A stretch of DNA of 49,545 nt. It comes from DATGZX01 sp035296965. Its GTDB lineage: Bacteria > Planctomycetota > Planctomycetia > Gemmatales > Gemmataceae. A program made the position numbers and the translations under genes. The notes under the pieces are model-generated. The model was not told the origin of the DNA. It saw only the letters and a list, made by a program, of their open reading frames with translations, and ran no database searches. Numbering within the stretch: position 1 is the stretch's first letter; the number at the start of each line of letters is the position of its first letter. Positions 34,118 through 43,514 of this stretch are shown here, piece by piece. The DNA is taken from assembly GCA_035296965.1 (NCBI GenBank), contig DATGZX010000400.1, positions 1-49,545 of the forward strand. Reading direction: 5' to 3'.

Positions 34118-36175
34118 ATGCTTCAGATTCTGAGTAGTCTGCGTCGTCTTATTCCAGGAAACAAGCGCTCACCGATCCTTCACGTAGGCCGTAGACGTGT
34201 TCACAATCCCTGCGATTCACTTACCGTTGAACTACTTGAGGATCGCTGGCTGCCCAGCACCATCCAGCTCATTCAAAACCTAGGAGTAGGTTCCAACGTC
34301 ACAGCCGGCACGACTTCGCTCTCGATCCCGGTGCCGGCCAGCGGTGTTCACGCCGGCGATAGCATCATCGTTTCCGTCGCCATCAATCTTCCCCTGAGCG
34401 GACTGAACGGTTCCGTAAGCGTTACGGATGCAGCCGGCAACAGCTATCACCAAGATGCTAGCGAGAGTCTGCTGGGCGTGACGGTGGCTGGACAATTGCT
34501 CATCTTCTCAGCGCAGGGGGGGATGCCTCTCTCCAGCGGCCAGAATATCACCATAAACTTCCCGAACACGGCCGAAAGCGAGGTAGCCGATGCCGCCGAA
34601 TTCGCCGGTCTAACCGGCTTAAACGCCCTCGACCAGACGAGCGTCAACAGCGGCGCGCTGAGTACCACGCCGAGTTCCGGCCAGACTCCGATGACCACGC
34701 AGGCCAATGAACTGGTGCTGGGCGGCCTTGCTGCCCAAGCGGTGTCGGGGCTGGGATCGCTCACCATGAGCGGAGGCTTCACAACCCTGGCGACTCCGAG
34801 CATACAAGACCTGATCATGGCTTCCGGCTATGAAATCGTCTCGAGCGTAGGCCAGTACGCGGCTACGGGCACGCTTTCTCTCCCTGCCAGCGCTTTTGAA
34901 GCGGCTGTGGTCACCTACAGAGCCGATGCTGCGACGCACTTCAGCCTTATTCCAGGCGCGGGGCCTCTTACGGCCGGTTCCTCCTTTAGTGTCACCGTCG
35001 ATGCGCTGGACGCCAGCAACAATGTCGATCCCGGATACACCGGCACGGTGCACTTCAGCAGTTCCGATCAGGCGGCCGGACTACCCACTGACTACACCTT
35101 TACTGCCGCAGACCACGGCGTGCACACCTTCACCTTCACTTTGCATAGAGCCGGCAGCCAAACGATCGGTGTCGCAGACGCCCGCGATGGTTCGATGACC
35201 GGAAGCGCGGCCACATTGATCAACCCCGGGGCAGCCAACCACCTGCTGGTCAGCATGCCCTCCAATACCATAGCCGGCGAACCGTCCATCGTGACTGTCA
35301 CGGCCTTGGACCCCGACAACAACGTCGCCACCAGCTACACTGGGACGGTGCACTTCAGCAGCTCCGATTTGTCGGCCCTCTTGCCTGCTGACTATACCTT
35401 CTCGCTTTCTGACCAGGGCACGCATGACTTCACCGTGACTCTTAACACTCAGGGTAATCAACAGGTTGACGTCACCGACACGGCCAACGACTCGATTGGC
35501 GGTTCCGCTGGGACCTCCGTTGGCGCAGGGGGCAACGGCGAAACCAGCGGCCCCGTGCCCTGGTTGACGCAGGTGTATTTCGATCTTCTGGCCCGGCCGA
35601 TAGATGCCCCAGGCCAGGCCTACTGGAATAATCTACTCAGCAACGGTATCAGTCACATGCAGGTGGTCCTGGACATCGAATCTAGCATTGAGTACCGCAC
35701 CGATGAGGTCCAACATCTATACAGTAAGTACCTCCACCGGACGGCAGACCCCAGCGGCCTGAATGCTTTCGTCTCTTACCTGCAGAACGGCGGCACCGTC
35801 GAACAAGTGGCGGCGCTCATCGCGGGATCCAGTGAATACTTCCAAAATCAATCCGGCGGCAGCAACGCCGGCTTCCTGGCGACCCTTTATCAGGATGCGC
35901 TGAACCGCTCGCTGGACTCCTCCGGGCAGACGGCCTTTGAGAATGCCCTTGCGCAGGGCGCTACCCGTACCCAGGTCGCCGGCGCCATCTTGGGTAGCCA
36001 GGAATATGACCAAGATTTGGTTCAAGGATTCTACACTCAGTACCTCAAGCGCACGGCCGACCCGACTGGGCTCAATGCCTTTGTGGCCGGACTACAACAA
36101 CACGCACCCGATGAGCTGATCATCGCCGACCTCCTCGCTTCGGCCGAGTACATTGGCAAAACCACCGGCCCTTGA
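34118..36175 (+). CDS. Secreted LEPR-XLL protein with Ig-like repeats and DUF4214 tail
   Basis: The 685-residue protein starts behind CGGAGG. The first 45 residues are basic and end in the tag TVELLEDRWLPS, followed at once by the mature chain. Residues 50-265 form a beta-sandwich domain with no enzyme motif. Two copies of an Ig/filamin-like domain follow (about 270-365 and 372-465), each with DA.DPxNNV....YTGTVHFSSSD and LP.DYTF; the copies are close, so this is a recent duplication. Residues 480-685 are DUF4214 units (VYFDLLARPID, SSIEYRTDEV, YLHRTADPSGLNAF, SSEYFQNQSGGSNAGF), alike to the tail of the sedolisin at 14608. An extracellular structural or adhesive role is inferred. Confidence 0.88.
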   Translation: MLQILSSLRRLIPGNKRSPILHVGRRRVHNPCDSLTVELLEDRWLPSTIQLIQNLGVGSNVTAGTTSLSIPVPASGVHAGDSIIVSVAINLPLSGLNGSVSVTDAAGNSYHQDASESLLGVTVAGQLLIFSAQGGMPLSSGQNITINFPNTAESEVADAAEFAGLTGLNALDQTSVNSGALSTTPSSGQTPMTTQANELVLGGLAAQAVSGLGSLTMSGGFTTLATPSIQDLIMASGYEIVSSVGQYAATGTLSLPASAFEAAVVTYRADAATHFSLIPGAGPLTAGSSFSVTVDALDASNNVDPGYTGTVHFSSSDQAAGLPTDYTFTAADHGVHTFTFTLHRAGSQTIGVADARDGSMTGSAATLINPGAANHLLVSMPSNTIAGEPSIVTVTALDPDNNVATSYTGTVHFSSSDLSALLPADYTFSLSDQGTHDFTVTLNTQGNQQVDVTDTANDSIGGSAGTSVGAGGNGETSGPVPWLTQVYFDLLARPIDAPGQAYWNNLLSNGISHMQVVLDIESSIEYRTDEVQHLYSKYLHRTADPSGLNAFVSYLQNGGTVEQVAALIAGSSEYFQNQSGGSNAGFLATLYQDALNRSLDSSGQTAFENALAQGATRTQVAGAILGSQEYDQDLVQGFYTQYLKRTADPTGLNAFVAGLQQHAPDELIIADLLASAEYIGKTTGP

Positions 36176-36797
36176 GCGATGGGGCTGCACAAGCCCTGTT
36201 GTCCCGCCGGGACCCACAATTGGATGCCACATCCTCAAAGGGCGGCGGCAGGCGTGGTCACTTGGTCCACGCACCACATACCCATCGAAATCCGTCACAC
36301 GGAAGGCGACGGAAATGGCTGACTGGCGATCCTCGAGACACCCTGAAAGGGAGCTGATTGCGGCCATGAACGCCGCACTTTCCCTTCCTGTGTACTTGAT
36401 TCTGAACGCCATAAACCTGGGCTGCACGCGCAAACTCCATTGTGACGGCCGACTCTCGGAGATCAGTCCGCTGGCAGTAAGCTGCCTATCAGCCCACGGC
36501 CCGTTCGGACTCGTCCTTTACACGCTAGCTATCGCGTTTATCTTCGTTCTCCCAGGGCGATCAACGCACGCCGGGCATTGCGCACCTAGAATTGCATTGC
36601 GTCCGGCGTCGTTGAGGCGCCGTAGCGCGACCGCGGTGATCGAGCTTAACTTCCGTTCACCTGGTTGGAAGAGTTTCGGCCGGGGAGCTTTCAGTCACAA
36701 GGATAACGTGGCAGGCGGCAGGAAAGGAAGTGCCCATTCAGAGGTCTATCGTACGGGCCAGCAATCGCTAGACGACACACGATGAGTTGAGAGGGTC
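36176..36797. other. Intergenic region, possible small membrane ORF
   Basis: A frame from an ATG at 36366 to 36785 could give 139 residues with one hydrophobic stretch (FGLVLYTLAIAFIFVLPG), with AGGGAG 13 bases upstream, which is too far. Composition is Arg/Ser-rich and there is no motif, so I do not call it. Otherwise the gap should hold the promoter of the redoxin-kinase-regulator unit. Confidence 0.35.
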
Positions 36798-37460
36798 GTG
36801 ACAAAAGACGATGAATTGCGCCATCATCACTCCAACACGCGAAAACCAATGCTAAGCCAGCTGAACCGTCGCCTAGGACTTTGGATCACCGGAGTTTCCT
36901 GGATCGCCGCAGTCGGCACTGGTTTCTTGCTACTAACGGACTACGCCGTCAGGCCAGGGGCCAGGGCGATGACGCCTACGTTTTGGCCGCGTGCCACCAC
37001 TATTCCTCGAAAGGCAAATCTTCCAACGCTGGTCATGTTCGCGCACCCTCATTGCCCCTGTACCAGCGCTAGCATTGAAGAATTAACTCGAATAATGAAC
37101 AATTGTTCAGAAGCTGTAAGCACCTACGTGCTCTTCTTCAAACCAGAGACTTTTTCGCCTAACTGGGAGCAAACCAGGAACTGGCACAGCGCAGCCGCTA
37201 TTCCTGGAGCACACGTACGTTGCGACCAGGACGGCATTGAGGCAAAACGGTTTGGAGTCATGACGTCTGGGCATGTCCTTTTGTACGACGCTCACGGCGA
37301 TTTGCTCTTCAGTGGCGGCATTACCGCTGCGCGCGGGCATCAGGGTGACAACCTCGGAGTGCAGTCGGTTATCGACCTGCTCAAGGGGCGCAAGGCAAAA
37401 CGCGTCCAAACTCCCACCTTCGGCTGTCCTTTATTCATGGCACCTGCCTCCTCTCAATAG
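36798..37460 (+). CDS. RedB-like membrane-anchored thioredoxin-fold protein
   Basis: The 220-residue protein starts at a GTG (GAGAGGG upstream) and has one membrane helix (about 27-49, LGLWITGVSWIAAVGTGFLLL). The outer domain shows the thioredoxin-like strand LVMFAHPHCPCTSASIEEL with a C-x-C pair (Cys86, Cys88) in place of the usual CxxC, then YVLFFKPE, a loop with VRCDQDGIEAKRFGVMTSGHVLLYD and FSGGIT.ARGHQGDN. This HPHCPC and GGIT.ARGH pattern is that of RedB proteins, which lie next to hybrid kinases in several phyla. It ends 10 bp before the kinase and should be co-transcribed. It may sense or pass on a periplasmic redox state to the kinase; this is inference. Confidence 0.75.
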   Translation: MTKDDELRHHHSNTRKPMLSQLNRRLGLWITGVSWIAAVGTGFLLLTDYAVRPGARAMTPTFWPRATTIPRKANLPTLVMFAHPHCPCTSASIEELTRIMNNCSEAVSTYVLFFKPETFSPNWEQTRNWHSAAAIPGAHVRCDQDGIEAKRFGVMTSGHVLLYDAHGDLLFSGGITAARGHQGDNLGVQSVIDLLKGRKAKRVQTPTFGCPLFMAPASSQ

Positions 37461-37470
37461 GACACCGAAC

Positions 37471-40192
37471 ATGCCCACGGCTCTGAACGACGAAAGATTG
37501 GGCGCGAAGGCGACAGCGCGCGCCAACGATCTCCTCCAGCGCCACCGGCAAAGTATCTTTCAACGCACGGACCGCCTGTTCGCCGGGCTCCTTGGGTTTG
37601 AGTGGCTTGTTGCTATTGCAGTTGCCCTGTGGATCTCCCCAAGAACCTGGAGCGGGCAATTCAGTCAGATCCACATTCATCTCTGGGCGGCAATCTTTCT
37701 CGGCGGCGCGATTACCAGTGTGCCGATCGTATTGGCGTTATTGTGTCCAGGAAGCCTGATTACGCGACACTGCATTGCCGTAGCCCAGATGCTCATGGGA
37801 GCTTTGCTCATCCACCTTACCGGCGGGCGCATCGAAACCCATTTTCACGTTTTTGGCTCCCTTGCATTCCTAGCTTTTTATCGCGACTGGACCGTGTTAG
37901 TGACTGCCTCAGTTATCGTGGCTGCCGATCACCTGTTGCGAGGAATACTTTGGCCTCAATCCGTTTACGGCATCATCACCGGAGCAGAATGGCGCTGGGC
38001 CGAGCACGTCGGTTGGGTGGTTTTTGAAGACCTTTTCTTGATCTGGGCTTGTCTCCAAGGGGTCCGGGAGATGAAGGCCATCGCTGATCGCCAAGCTGAG
38101 CTGGAGACAACCCACGAACGCATCGAGCTTACGGTCGAACAGCGCACTGCGGAATTGCAGGACCGGGAGCGCGAATTGGAAGCGGCCAAGGATATTGCGG
38201 AAGCAGCTAGCCGCGCCAAGAGTGAATTCTTGGCCAACATGAGCCATGAGATCCGGACGCCCATGAACGGCATCCTCGGCATGACGGAGCTGGCTTTGCG
38301 CGCGGACCCCGCACCGGTGCTGCGCGAGTATCTCGGCGCAGTCAAGGAGTCCGGGGAGCAGTTGTTGCGGGTCATCAACGATGTCCTCGATTTCTCCAAA
38401 ATCGAGGCGGGCAGACTCGAATTCGAGTCGATCAACTTCTCGCTACGTGACACCCTGATCGGCATGTTGCGCCCTTGCGCTCTGGGTGCTCACAAGAAGG
38501 GCCTGGAGCTAGCCTATGACGTGTCCGCCGACGTCTCTGACGTCCTCGTAGGCGACCCGGTCCGTCTGCGCCAGGTCCTCGTCAACCTGGTCAGCAACGC
38601 CATTAAGTTCACCTCGAAGGGCGAAGTAGTCGTCCGGGTCTTTCCAGAAGCCAGTGCACAAGACAACATACGTCTGCATTTTGCAGTTCGCGACACGGGC
38701 ATTGGCATCCCGCCGGGCAAACAGCTCTCCGTCTTCCATGTTCACCCAGGCGGACGGGTCTACGACACGGAGATACGGCGGCAGTGGCCTGGGACTGACG
38801 ATTTCGCAGCGGCTCGTCGAAGCCATGGCCGGCCAGATTTGGGTGGAGAGCAAGGAGGGCGAGGGAAGCACGTTCCATTTTACGGCGCGTTTTGGCCGGT
38901 CTCAGTCAGCCACGCCCAACGACCCGGTGCCGCTGCCGGTTCAGTTGCGCAGCTTGCCGGTGCTGATTGTTGACGACAACGCCACCAACCGGCGCATCCT
39001 TCAGGAACTGTTGACGCGATGGCTCATGAAGCCGACCGCGGTGGACGGTGGAGCCGCCGCGCTGGAGGCCCTGGCCAAGGAGGAGGCCGCCGGCCGACAG
39101 TTCCGTCTGGTATTGCTGGATGGCCAGATGCCGGAAATGGATGGCTTCACGCTCGCCGAGAGAATCAAGGACCGCTATGCCAACGTAACCCTCATGATGC
39201 TGACATCCCTGGACCAAAGCGGCGACGCTGCGCGCTGCCGCAAGCTGGGGCTCGCCTGCTACCTGGTGAAGCCGGTCAGCCCGTCGCAGCTTCTGGAGTC
39301 GATTACACGGGCTCTGCAATTGGCGTCGCAGCCCAAGGTCAGCGCGGTGACGCCTTCTGCCCTCCTTCGGTTGCGCTCCAAGCCGCCGTTGCGGATCCTG
39401 CTCGCTGAGGACAACACGATCAACCAGGTAGTGGCCGTTGAGATTCTCAAGGACCTGGCGCACACGGTCGTGGTTGCCAACGACGGCAAGGAGGCCCTGG
39501 CGATCCTGGCCCAGCAAACGTTCGATCTAGTTTTAATGGACGTGCACATGCCCGTCATGGATGGCTTTGAAGCGACTGCCGCCATCCGAGCCCAGGAAAC
39601 GAGCCTGGCAGACGATCCCGCAAGCATACGGCACGTGCCAATTATTGCCATGACCGCCTTGGCCATGAAGGGCGACAGAGAACGCTGCCTGGCAGCAGGT
39701 ATGAATGCTTATGTCGCCAAGCCAATTCAGCAGGAGGAACTCGATGCGGTAATGGCCGGCGTCCTTGTCCCCAATGCAGTTTGCCAAAACGGCGCGCGGC
39801 GGCAACCAGAAGTAATCCCCTGCGCCCAGCTCCATGTGGCTCCCAGCCCCGATCTGGACCGTGCTGCCGTGCTGACGCGGGTTGGCAACGATAAGCACCG
39901 TTTGCAGAAATTCATCGGCATGTTCCGCAACGAGAGCCCCCGCCTCCTGGCAGCCATGCAAGAAGCGGTTGCTAAAGGCAATGCCCAGGCGCTAGCACGG
40001 GCGGCGCACACGGCTAAAGGCGCAGTGGCCAACCTGGGTGCGATCGGGGCCTTTCAGGCTGCCCTGCGATTGGAAACATTGGGACAGCAGGGGAACTTGA
40101 CCGTGGCGGAACAGGAATTGACGATCTTGGAAAGCGAGTTTGGTCGCTTCCACGAAGCGCTGTCAGCTTGGGAAAAGGAGGGCCTCGCTTGA
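37471..40192 (+). pseudogene. Membrane hybrid histidine kinase (HisKA-HATPase-REC-REC-Hpt) split by a frameshift
   Basis: The gene starts at ATG 37471 (AGGA upstream). Residues 1-200 have five or six membrane helices with GGRIETHFHVFGSLAFLAFYRDW, a His-rich sensor motif. HisKA has FLANMSHEIRTPMNG (His259). The HATPase is read in one frame to DTGIGIPPGKQLSVF (38736) and then in another from MFTQADGSTTRRYGGSGLGLT (38738 on). Compared with the family spacing (FxxFTQADGS), two bases are missing at 38737. The second frame continues through REC1 (LVLLDGQMPEMDG), REC2 (LVLMDVHMPVMDG) and an Hpt domain (ARAAHTAKGAVANLGA) to 40192. The first frame runs on uselessly to a stop at 38973. Everything else is intact, so this is a very recent break, a sequence error, or recoding. 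It sits between RedB and the response regulator. Confidence 0.85.
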
Positions 40193-40869
40193 AGATTCTT
40201 ATCGCCGACGACGAGTGTGTTTCCCTAAGTATGCTCGAAGGACTGCTCACCGACTGGGGACACGAGGTCGTCGCTGTAAGCGACGGCATGGCGGCATGGC
40301 AGGCGCTGCACGGAGCTGACGCGCCGCCTCTGGCCATACTTGACTGGGACATGCCGGAGCTGGACGGCGTCGAGGTCTGTGGCAGGCTGCGCGCGGTGCC
40401 GAGTTCGAAGCCACCCTACATCCTGCTCGTGACGGCGAAGGGAGGCAAGCAGAACATCGTGAGCGGCCTGCAGGCAGGAGCCAACGACTACCTCACGAAG
40501 CCATTCGATCCCGACGAGTTACGCGCCCGCGTCAACGTGGGCATCAGCATGCTTGAACTCCAGCACAACTTGGCCGAGCGCGTGCGCGACCTGGAGCTTG
40601 CCTTAGCGCATGTCAGACAACTCAAAGGCTTGCTGCCGATTTGCTGCTACTGCAAGAAGATTCGCGATGATCATGATTACTGGCAGCAGCTGGAAGGCTA
40701 TTTTCTCAGTCACTCCGATCTCAAATTCAGTCACGGCATCTGCCCGGATTGCCTTGCGCGGGAGATGAAAAGCGTATCCTCGCCGAATGGGGCACCGACA
40801 GGCGTAAGTGCTCTGGCACCCGCTGATTCCGGAAGGACTTCGCAATCTCAGGCCCCTTCAGCGGCCTAA
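40189..40869 (+). CDS. Response regulator with C-terminal Cys4 (zinc-ribbon-like) domain
   Basis: The 226-residue protein starts at a TTG at 40189 that overlaps the kinase stop (TTGA) and has a perfect GGAGG seven bases upstream. The receiver (1-120) has acidic DD at 7-8, Asp52 in LAILDWDMPELDG, and Lys104 in YLTKPFD. A coiled linker leads to LPICCYCKKIRDDHDYW (Cys152, Cys155) and FSHGICPDCL (Cys185, Cys188), a four-Cys unit found after PAS or REC domains in many bacteria. No DNA-binding or enzyme domain follows. It probably receives phosphate from the Hpt of the adjacent kinase; a link between the Cys4 unit and the redoxin at 36798 is a guess. Confidence 0.88.
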   Translation: MKILIADDECVSLSMLEGLLTDWGHEVVAVSDGMAAWQALHGADAPPLAILDWDMPELDGVEVCGRLRAVPSSKPPYILLVTAKGGKQNIVSGLQAGANDYLTKPFDPDELRARVNVGISMLELQHNLAERVRDLELALAHVRQLKGLLPICCYCKKIRDDHDYWQQLEGYFLSHSDLKFSHGICPDCLAREMKSVSSPNGAPTGVSALAPADSGRTSQSQAPSAA

Positions 40870-40953
40870 AAATGCACGTCAGCGAGTGCAGGCCGAATGT
40901 TCGCACTGCGGTCGAGCCGGCTGCACCCGTGACCGGACCCGTCGACTGGCGCA

Positions 40954-42897
40954 TTAGTAGTACTTAGGCCCGCTCGCCGAGGAGCCGCCCCCGGAAGACG
41001 ATCCCGTGTACGTGTAACCGCCTGAGCCGTTTGAAGGCCCGACGGGCGCGTTCGTGGAATTGCTGGCCATGGCACCAATCGGCCCGCTGTCACTTTCTCC
41101 TTCCAGCCAATATTCGACGGCTGGGATGGCCCCGCCGTTCACGGCCTGCGCAGCGTAGGTGATCGTGTAGGACCCCACTTGCAAGTAGATGTCGCCAGTG
41201 GAAGACGGTTTTCCGGCCTGGCTAGTAAGGTTGAAGAGCACGTTTCCATTCTGGTCGGTAATGGTCATGGTCACATTCACGGCGCCGTCCGAGCTGTCGG
41301 CGTCGGCGGCGAGCGCAAAGTGGAATAGAGTGGTCTGGCTTACCACCAAGGCGGCACTGTCCTGCGGATTCGATTGGGACAGCTGATTGCTTCCAAAAGT
41401 CTGCAGGGTAACCGGCGCCGTTGTGTGGAAGTCGATTGCCAGGGCATAATTTCCTGTGCTATTGCTGCCGCTGGAATTCATGGGCATTATCTCGACGAAG
41501 TAGCTCGTATTTGGCTGCACGTTCGTCAATTGAATCGTGTAGGTGCCGCCGCCATTGGTGATGACCTGAACTGGCAAGGGATTGTCATTGGCGTCAAAGA
41601 TATGGATGATCGGATGGAGCGGGTTGGGGTAGTCGATCCCCCAGGCCATCGCAGTCAGCGTGACTGGCCCGCTGGTGTTCGATCCGGGAGCACTGATACG
41701 GTAGTAATCCACGTAACTGGATTGGGCGATGCTGCCGGTGATAAAGGCGTCGAAGCGCGGATCGGTTGGCGAAACAAGCCCTGTCACGGGGCTAAGGAGC
41801 GTGGCCGTCAGCGGCGAACCGTTTAGATCCAAATTAGTTATCAAGCTGGTGCTCAGATTATTCAAGCTCGAGCCGAGCTCGTTGACCAGCGAAGACAGCG
41901 GCACTAGCGAATTTATGGACAGTTGATAGCTGCCGACCCCGAAGACGGTGTTCGTGGCACTGGTCACTTTCACATAGTAGGTGCTGAGCGGCCAGAGCCC
42001 GGTAATCGGAATCGACAGGTTGCCATTGACCGGGCTCATGGCGGTCGCCGAGCCGACAACCTGATGCGCGCCGTTGTAGATCGTCACCTGAGACTCGAGC
42101 ATACTATTTGCCGAGGTCTGCAGTTGTACATTCAGGTTGATGAGCCCCAGGCTGAGCGGGGCCACGAATTTGTAATAGTTCACATCGCTTGACGTGTTCA
42201 GCGCGCCCGAGACAGTCGAGCCGGTGCTGGCAAGCAGGCCCAGCTGCGTCGCCGAGCCGAAACTGCCGTTGTGGTTGGGTTCGGGGATCGTCGCTCCGTA
42301 AAGGGCCTGAACGGCCGCGATATCCTCCGGGCTCAGGCCGTTGCTTGCCCCCTCATACGTCTGGTACATGATCGACTGAGGGTCATCGTTGGCAGGAAAA
42401 CCAAGGACATGCCCGGCTTCATGGAGGGCAACCGTGTAAAGATCGTACTGGGACTGGCTGCCGACGCCGATATTCATCGAGCTATTGAGGATGACATCGC
42501 CAGCCCAAGTCGTGCCGGTCCAATCGAACGGCGAAGAAGTCGCCGCCACATCGTTTGTTCCCGGGCGGGCAGCGATGCGGATGTCCCCGAAGCGCGGCTC
42601 GCCCTGTGGTGCGCCGGTGGTTCCAAGGGGTTCGCCACCGTCCGCCACGACACTGATGTCGATATTCGCAGTGGCCGCCCATGTCTGGAATGCCTTCAAA
42701 ATCGCCGTCTCCCAGGTGCTGGTGGGAGCTTGCGCGTTCATCGTTTGAAACAGATTGCTTGGCGCACCGCCAACTTCGGTGCCATCGGGCACAAAACTGA
42801 GCGTCAAATGTTGGGGAGCCGGCCAGGGGACGCCCCATGTGGTGGGAGTCAAACGGCTTTCGAGGTGTTCCACAACAAGCGGTCGTCGTTTCTTCAT
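40954..42897 (-). CDS. Secreted metzincin-like metalloprotease with LEPR-XLL tag
   Basis: The 647-residue protein (ATG 42897, AGAGG upstream) opens with KKRRPLVVEHLESRLTPTTWG, the short planctomycete tag, and then a matrixin-like domain (about 20-200): FQTWAATANIDISVV, GDIRIAARPG, the zinc helix HEAGHVLGF and the Met-turn QSIMYQTY followed by LSPEDIAAVQALYG, as in M10 enzymes. After HExxHxxG the third His is missing; ANDD follows, so an Asp may be the third zinc ligand as in snapalysin. Residues 220-330 and 390-600 contain PPC-like beta domains (GSVSGALNTSSDVNYYKF; SYVDYYRISAPG). The end is Gly/Ser/Tyr-rich. It is extracellular; target unknown. It converges on the response regulator. Confidence 0.86.
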   Translation of the reverse strand: MKKRRPLVVEHLESRLTPTTWGVPWPAPQHLTLSFVPDGTEVGGAPSNLFQTMNAQAPTSTWETAILKAFQTWAATANIDISVVADGGEPLGTTGAPQGEPRFGDIRIAARPGTNDVAATSSPFDWTGTTWAGDVILNSSMNIGVGSQSQYDLYTVALHEAGHVLGFPANDDPQSIMYQTYEGASNGLSPEDIAAVQALYGATIPEPNHNGSFGSATQLGLLASTGSTVSGALNTSSDVNYYKFVAPLSLGLINLNVQLQTSANSMLESQVTIYNGAHQVVGSATAMSPVNGNLSIPITGLWPLSTYYVKVTSATNTVFGVGSYQLSINSLVPLSSLVNELGSSLNNLSTSLITNLDLNGSPLTATLLSPVTGLVSPTDPRFDAFITGSIAQSSYVDYYRISAPGSNTSGPVTLTAMAWGIDYPNPLHPIIHIFDANDNPLPVQVITNGGGTYTIQLTNVQPNTSYFVEIMPMNSSGSNSTGNYALAIDFHTTAPVTLQTFGSNQLSQSNPQDSAALVVSQTTLFHFALAADADSSDGAVNVTMTITDQNGNVLFNLTSQAGKPSSTGDIYLQVGSYTITYAAQAVNGGAIPAVEYWLEGESDSGPIGAMASNSTNAPVGPSNGSGGYTYTGSSSGGGSSASGPKYY

Positions 42898-43514
42898 TGA
42901 ATGCCTCTAAACTCTGTTACTTTCGCTAGAAAACGAGTGCCACGCTGCACATTTCGTCCAGGGCGTCAACGGAGGCGGACGGAAGAGGGCTGCGCTTCCT
43001 CTCCCGAAGACGCTTGCGGGCAGGGGTTCCACATCGCTGCCTACCAGGGAGAAACCGAATTGGCAGGTGCAGTCCGCCAATCGGTTGGTCGATTATCCAG
43101 GAAACCGGTAGCAATTGGTGAAGAGTGCGAAGCGGCGAGCGAATGGTGGATTGATCTTTCGCATGAATCCTCTTCTCCCGGGCGAAAGCGCTGGCGGAGG
43201 GGACCCATGCGACGTGGGCCGTGCGAGCGCCCTACGTCACGCGGTCTCCGCCCATCCTTTCGGCAGCCTGGCGGCCTGGTCACTACTTGTGGTAGTTATG
43301 GCAAGCCCATGGCATTGCGCCCCCGCCTCACGACGGGTTTGCCGTTTCGAGGATGAAGAGGTCTCGTAACTTTTCCGCCGCATCAGGACCTGATGTCCCG
43401 AATGCGCGGGCATCTCACACCGTTTGAAAAAAGTGGCTCAAAAACACAGACTTGTCAAGTTGACGAATCGAATCTTTGTGCTCGCATGCACATCGCCTTA
43501 TATGAAGCAGATCC
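42898..43514. other. Intergenic region
   Basis: The gap lies between the start of the metalloprotease and the end of the kinase-TPR gene, both minus. I see no gene: the 151-codon plus frame at 42901 is Arg-rich and has no ribosome site. The protease promoter is expected near 42900-43000. Confidence 0.5.

Noticed and set aside
36366..36785. Possible 139-residue membrane protein before the redoxin gene
   Set aside because: AGGAG-like site is 13 bases away, composition is poor and no motif was seen.
42901..43356. 151-codon plus-strand frame
   Set aside because: It is Arg/Gly/Pro-rich with no ribosome site and no motif in a promoter-bearing gap.
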